Shown here piece after piece: positions 5,143 through 6,707 of a stretch of 6,707 bases of DNA. The translations under genes were made by a program, and so were the position numbers. The first letter of the stretch is position 1; each line of letters starts with the position of its first letter. The stretch spans positions 1 through 6,707 of the forward strand of contig JALOBF010000085.1 of the NCBI GenBank assembly GCA_023228385.1, written 5' to 3'. This stretch comes from Bacilli bacterium (GTDB lineage: Bacteria; Bacillota_I; Bacilli_A; ML615J-28; CAG-698). The notes beneath the pieces are model-generated. The model had not been told where the DNA came from, did no database searches, and worked only from the letters and a program-made list of their open reading frames with translations.

Positions 5143-6707
5143 ATGAAGAAGATGTTTATAATTTTTTTATTTTTAGTCGTTTTTATGCTAATCGGATGTA
5201 ATTATATTGTTGATAACGAAAAAGCGCTTTATATTTCAAATATTTATTTATCACCTTCAGATCGGGGTATTGCTGTTAATGTTTCTTTTAATCAGAAATA
5301 TTTAGCGGTGGCTAAAGATGATATTGTATCGATTGGTATTTTAGTTTTGAAAGAAGAAGTCCATACGGCTTCGGAAATTACCTTAGAAAAAAACGATTAT
5401 GATCTTTCAAGTGATGGTTTTAAGGAGCTGACCACCGTTGTTATTAATCTTGAAGAAAAGGATTATAATTCTCCTTTTGCCATTCGGGCTTATTTTACAT
5501 ATAACGATAAGGAGGGTGAATTGCACACCGTATATTCTTCGGTGTACTCACAAATCAATCCTTATAAACTTGCAAAAATAGATGATTCGGAGTATGCTCA
5601 TGAAATCACCAGGATGGTCGAGGGCGAACCGGAAGACGAATATGTCCCGGTGCGGGTCAACTTTGATTTAAATGGCGGTATTTGGACCAACGACATTCTT
5701 CATTATGTAATCCTTAACCAAGAGCCCGATGCCGCTTTAAAAATTTCCCAACTTAATGACACAACCGGTGTGTCTTATACGCTTCTCAATAAAAATGCTT
5801 TATTTTATCAATACTTTTATAAGATTTTTATTAAACGGGTCGAAGGGACGAATATATATCGCGTTGTTGCGATTGATGCCGCCACTAAGGATATTGTAAA
5901 GTCGGGAGTTTCCGATTATGATTATGTTTTAGCCGTTCATGAGTTTTGCACCGACGAGACCGCTTTTTCTAAAATAAAAAATTATGCGACCAGTGGTCCG
6001 ATTGGAATGATCGTTATTTTTGACGGCGATATTGATAGTTATCAGGAAGGTACGATTACAAGTTCTTTTTATCCGGTTACCCATGATGAAACGATGGAAA
6101 TTGAATTTTTAAACAGTGATCTTTTACCGCGGGCGGTAAAAGACGGATTTCATTTTGGCGGTTGGAGTGACGGTGTTGATATTTGTACGGTCTTTCCTCG
6201 TTATAAAGCTTCCCAAAATATAACGGCCGTTTCTTATACGGCTGTATGGGAATTATATTCGATTGAAGAATTTGTTCAATACATAAACGGATTGCTGCCG
6301 GAAGTTGTAACCGGTGACTTGGACCTTCCCCTGTCTTACAGCGGCTATAATATTTCCTGGACCAGCAGTCATCCCGAAATTATTACAAATACCGGCGTGT
6401 ATAAGCGCCCGATAGTCCAGACCGTTGTAACTTTAACCGCTAAACTGGTTGCGCCGAACCTTACGGAATCGGTAAATTTTCAGGTAACGGCCAATGAATA
6501 TAAAAAGCTAATCAGTCCGATTGCTTCCAGTTATATTTATCGTAATTATCATTTAGTCAATGATGCTTTTTTTGAAACTTTGGATATAATAAATTGCGCT
6601 TTCATAACCGCCACTGCTTCCGGCAGTCTTCACGGATCAAATTTTTTAAATAATGTCCAAAATTATATTATACCGAAAGCCAGAGAGTACGGTTGCTGGG
6701 TAATCGT
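5143..6707 (+). CDS. Multidomain lipoprotein with Ig-like domain and start of a probable GH18 glycosidase domain (3' end cut by window)
   Basis: Open through the end of the window: 521 codons plus two bases, no stop, C-terminus missing. Residues 1-19 are a lipoprotein signal (KK, hydrophobic stretch, lipobox LIGC, Cys19). Residues about 20-165 are unrecognised, probably beta-rich. From about 167 there is an InlB-like beginning (VNFDLNGG, 172-179), then an unrecognised region to about 310, then a stretch ending in FGGWSDG (338-344) and TAVW (366-369), again like InlB repeats. Residues about 373-452 resemble an atypical bacterial Ig-like domain (ISWTSSHPEIIT at 404-415, then a VTLTAKL strand). 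From about 458, IASSYIYRNY and then LDIINCAFITATA resemble the first two strands of a GH18 (chitinase-like) barrel. The catalytic DxxDxDxE motif would lie beyond the window, so activity and substrate are unverified. The start is fixed by GAGG (5132-5135), 7 nt upstream, and by the signal peptide. Confidence 0.75.
   Translation, partial: MKKMFIIFLFLVVFMLIGCNYIVDNEKALYISNIYLSPSDRGIAVNVSFNQKYLAVAKDDIVSIGILVLKEEVHTASEITLEKNDYDLSSDGFKELTTVVINLEEKDYNSPFAIRAYFTYNDKEGELHTVYSSVYSQINPYKLAKIDDSEYAHEITRMVEGEPEDEYVPVRVNFDLNGGIWTNDILHYVILNQEPDAALKISQLNDTTGVSYTLLNKNALFYQYFYKIFIKRVEGTNIYRVVAIDAATKDIVKSGVSDYDYVLAVHEFCTDETAFSKIKNYATSGPIGMIVIFDGDIDSYQEGTITSSFYPVTHDETMEIEFLNSDLLPRAVKDGFHFGGWSDGVDICTVFPRYKASQNITAVSYTAVWELYSIEEFVQYINGLLPEVVTGDLDLPLSYSGYNISWTSSHPEIITNTGVYKRPIVQTVVTLTAKLVAPNLTESVNFQVTANEYKKLISPIASSYIYRNYHLVNDAFFETLDIINCAFITATASGSLHGSNFLNNVQNYIIPKAREYGCWVI

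Noticed and set aside
5106..5201. 31-codon + strand frame overlapping the start of the GH18-like lipoprotein gene, a possible upstream ORF
   Set aside because: Its ATG lies about 7 nt from the predicted transcription start, so no Shine-Dalgarno would be present on the mRNA; the peptide is low-complexity and arises from an AT-rich signal-peptide region read out of frame.

Overview
This AT-rich window (roughly one third G+C by eye) carries five genes, all on the + strand, with short spacers, good Shine-Dalgarno sites and U-tailed terminators. The style suggests a low-GC Gram-positive-type bacterium (Bacillota, or the walled-lineage relatives of mollicutes such as Acholeplasmatales/Izemoplasmatales). 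Two lipoproteins with InlB-type repeats and a putative GH18 enzyme built from such modules fit that placement. All Trp codons I read are TGG and no gene has an in-frame TGA, so the standard code is in use. The taxon is an inference from style, not from a marker gene.

Layout. 1-86: a leader with a T-run at the window edge, AT-rich promoter-like hexamers and an oddly distant Shine-Dalgarno followed by a small hairpin. 87-2885: a two-gene trkA-trkH operon (6 nt apart) for a potassium uptake system, closed by an intrinsic terminator at 2896-2930. 2930-2958: a well-formed promoter (TTGCTA, 17 nt, TATAAT with extended TG). 2988-3842: a cytoplasmic TPR protein of unknown partner. 3894-4886: a lipoprotein with one InlB-type repeat and a complete trypsin/HtrA-like catalytic triad. 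4887-5142: a 256-nt spacer holding an extended -10 promoter overlapped by a perfect 8-bp inverted repeat. 5143-6707: a second large lipoprotein, cut by the window end, with an uncharacterised N-terminal part, an InlB-like region, an Ig-like domain and the first ~65 residues of a probable glycoside hydrolase family 18 barrel.

How they work together. TrkA (cytoplasmic NAD-binding RCK regulator) and TrkH (membrane pore) form one potassium transporter. The three downstream genes look like a separate block: a cytoplasmic helical-repeat protein and two membrane-anchored, surface-exposed proteins, one probable protease and one probable glycan hydrolase. A functional link among these three is only suggested by adjacency. 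I found no RNA gene, CRISPR array, insertion sequence or other mobile element, and no clear evidence of a wholly new system; the best leads are the two regulatory regions and the uncharacterised parts of the two lipoproteins.
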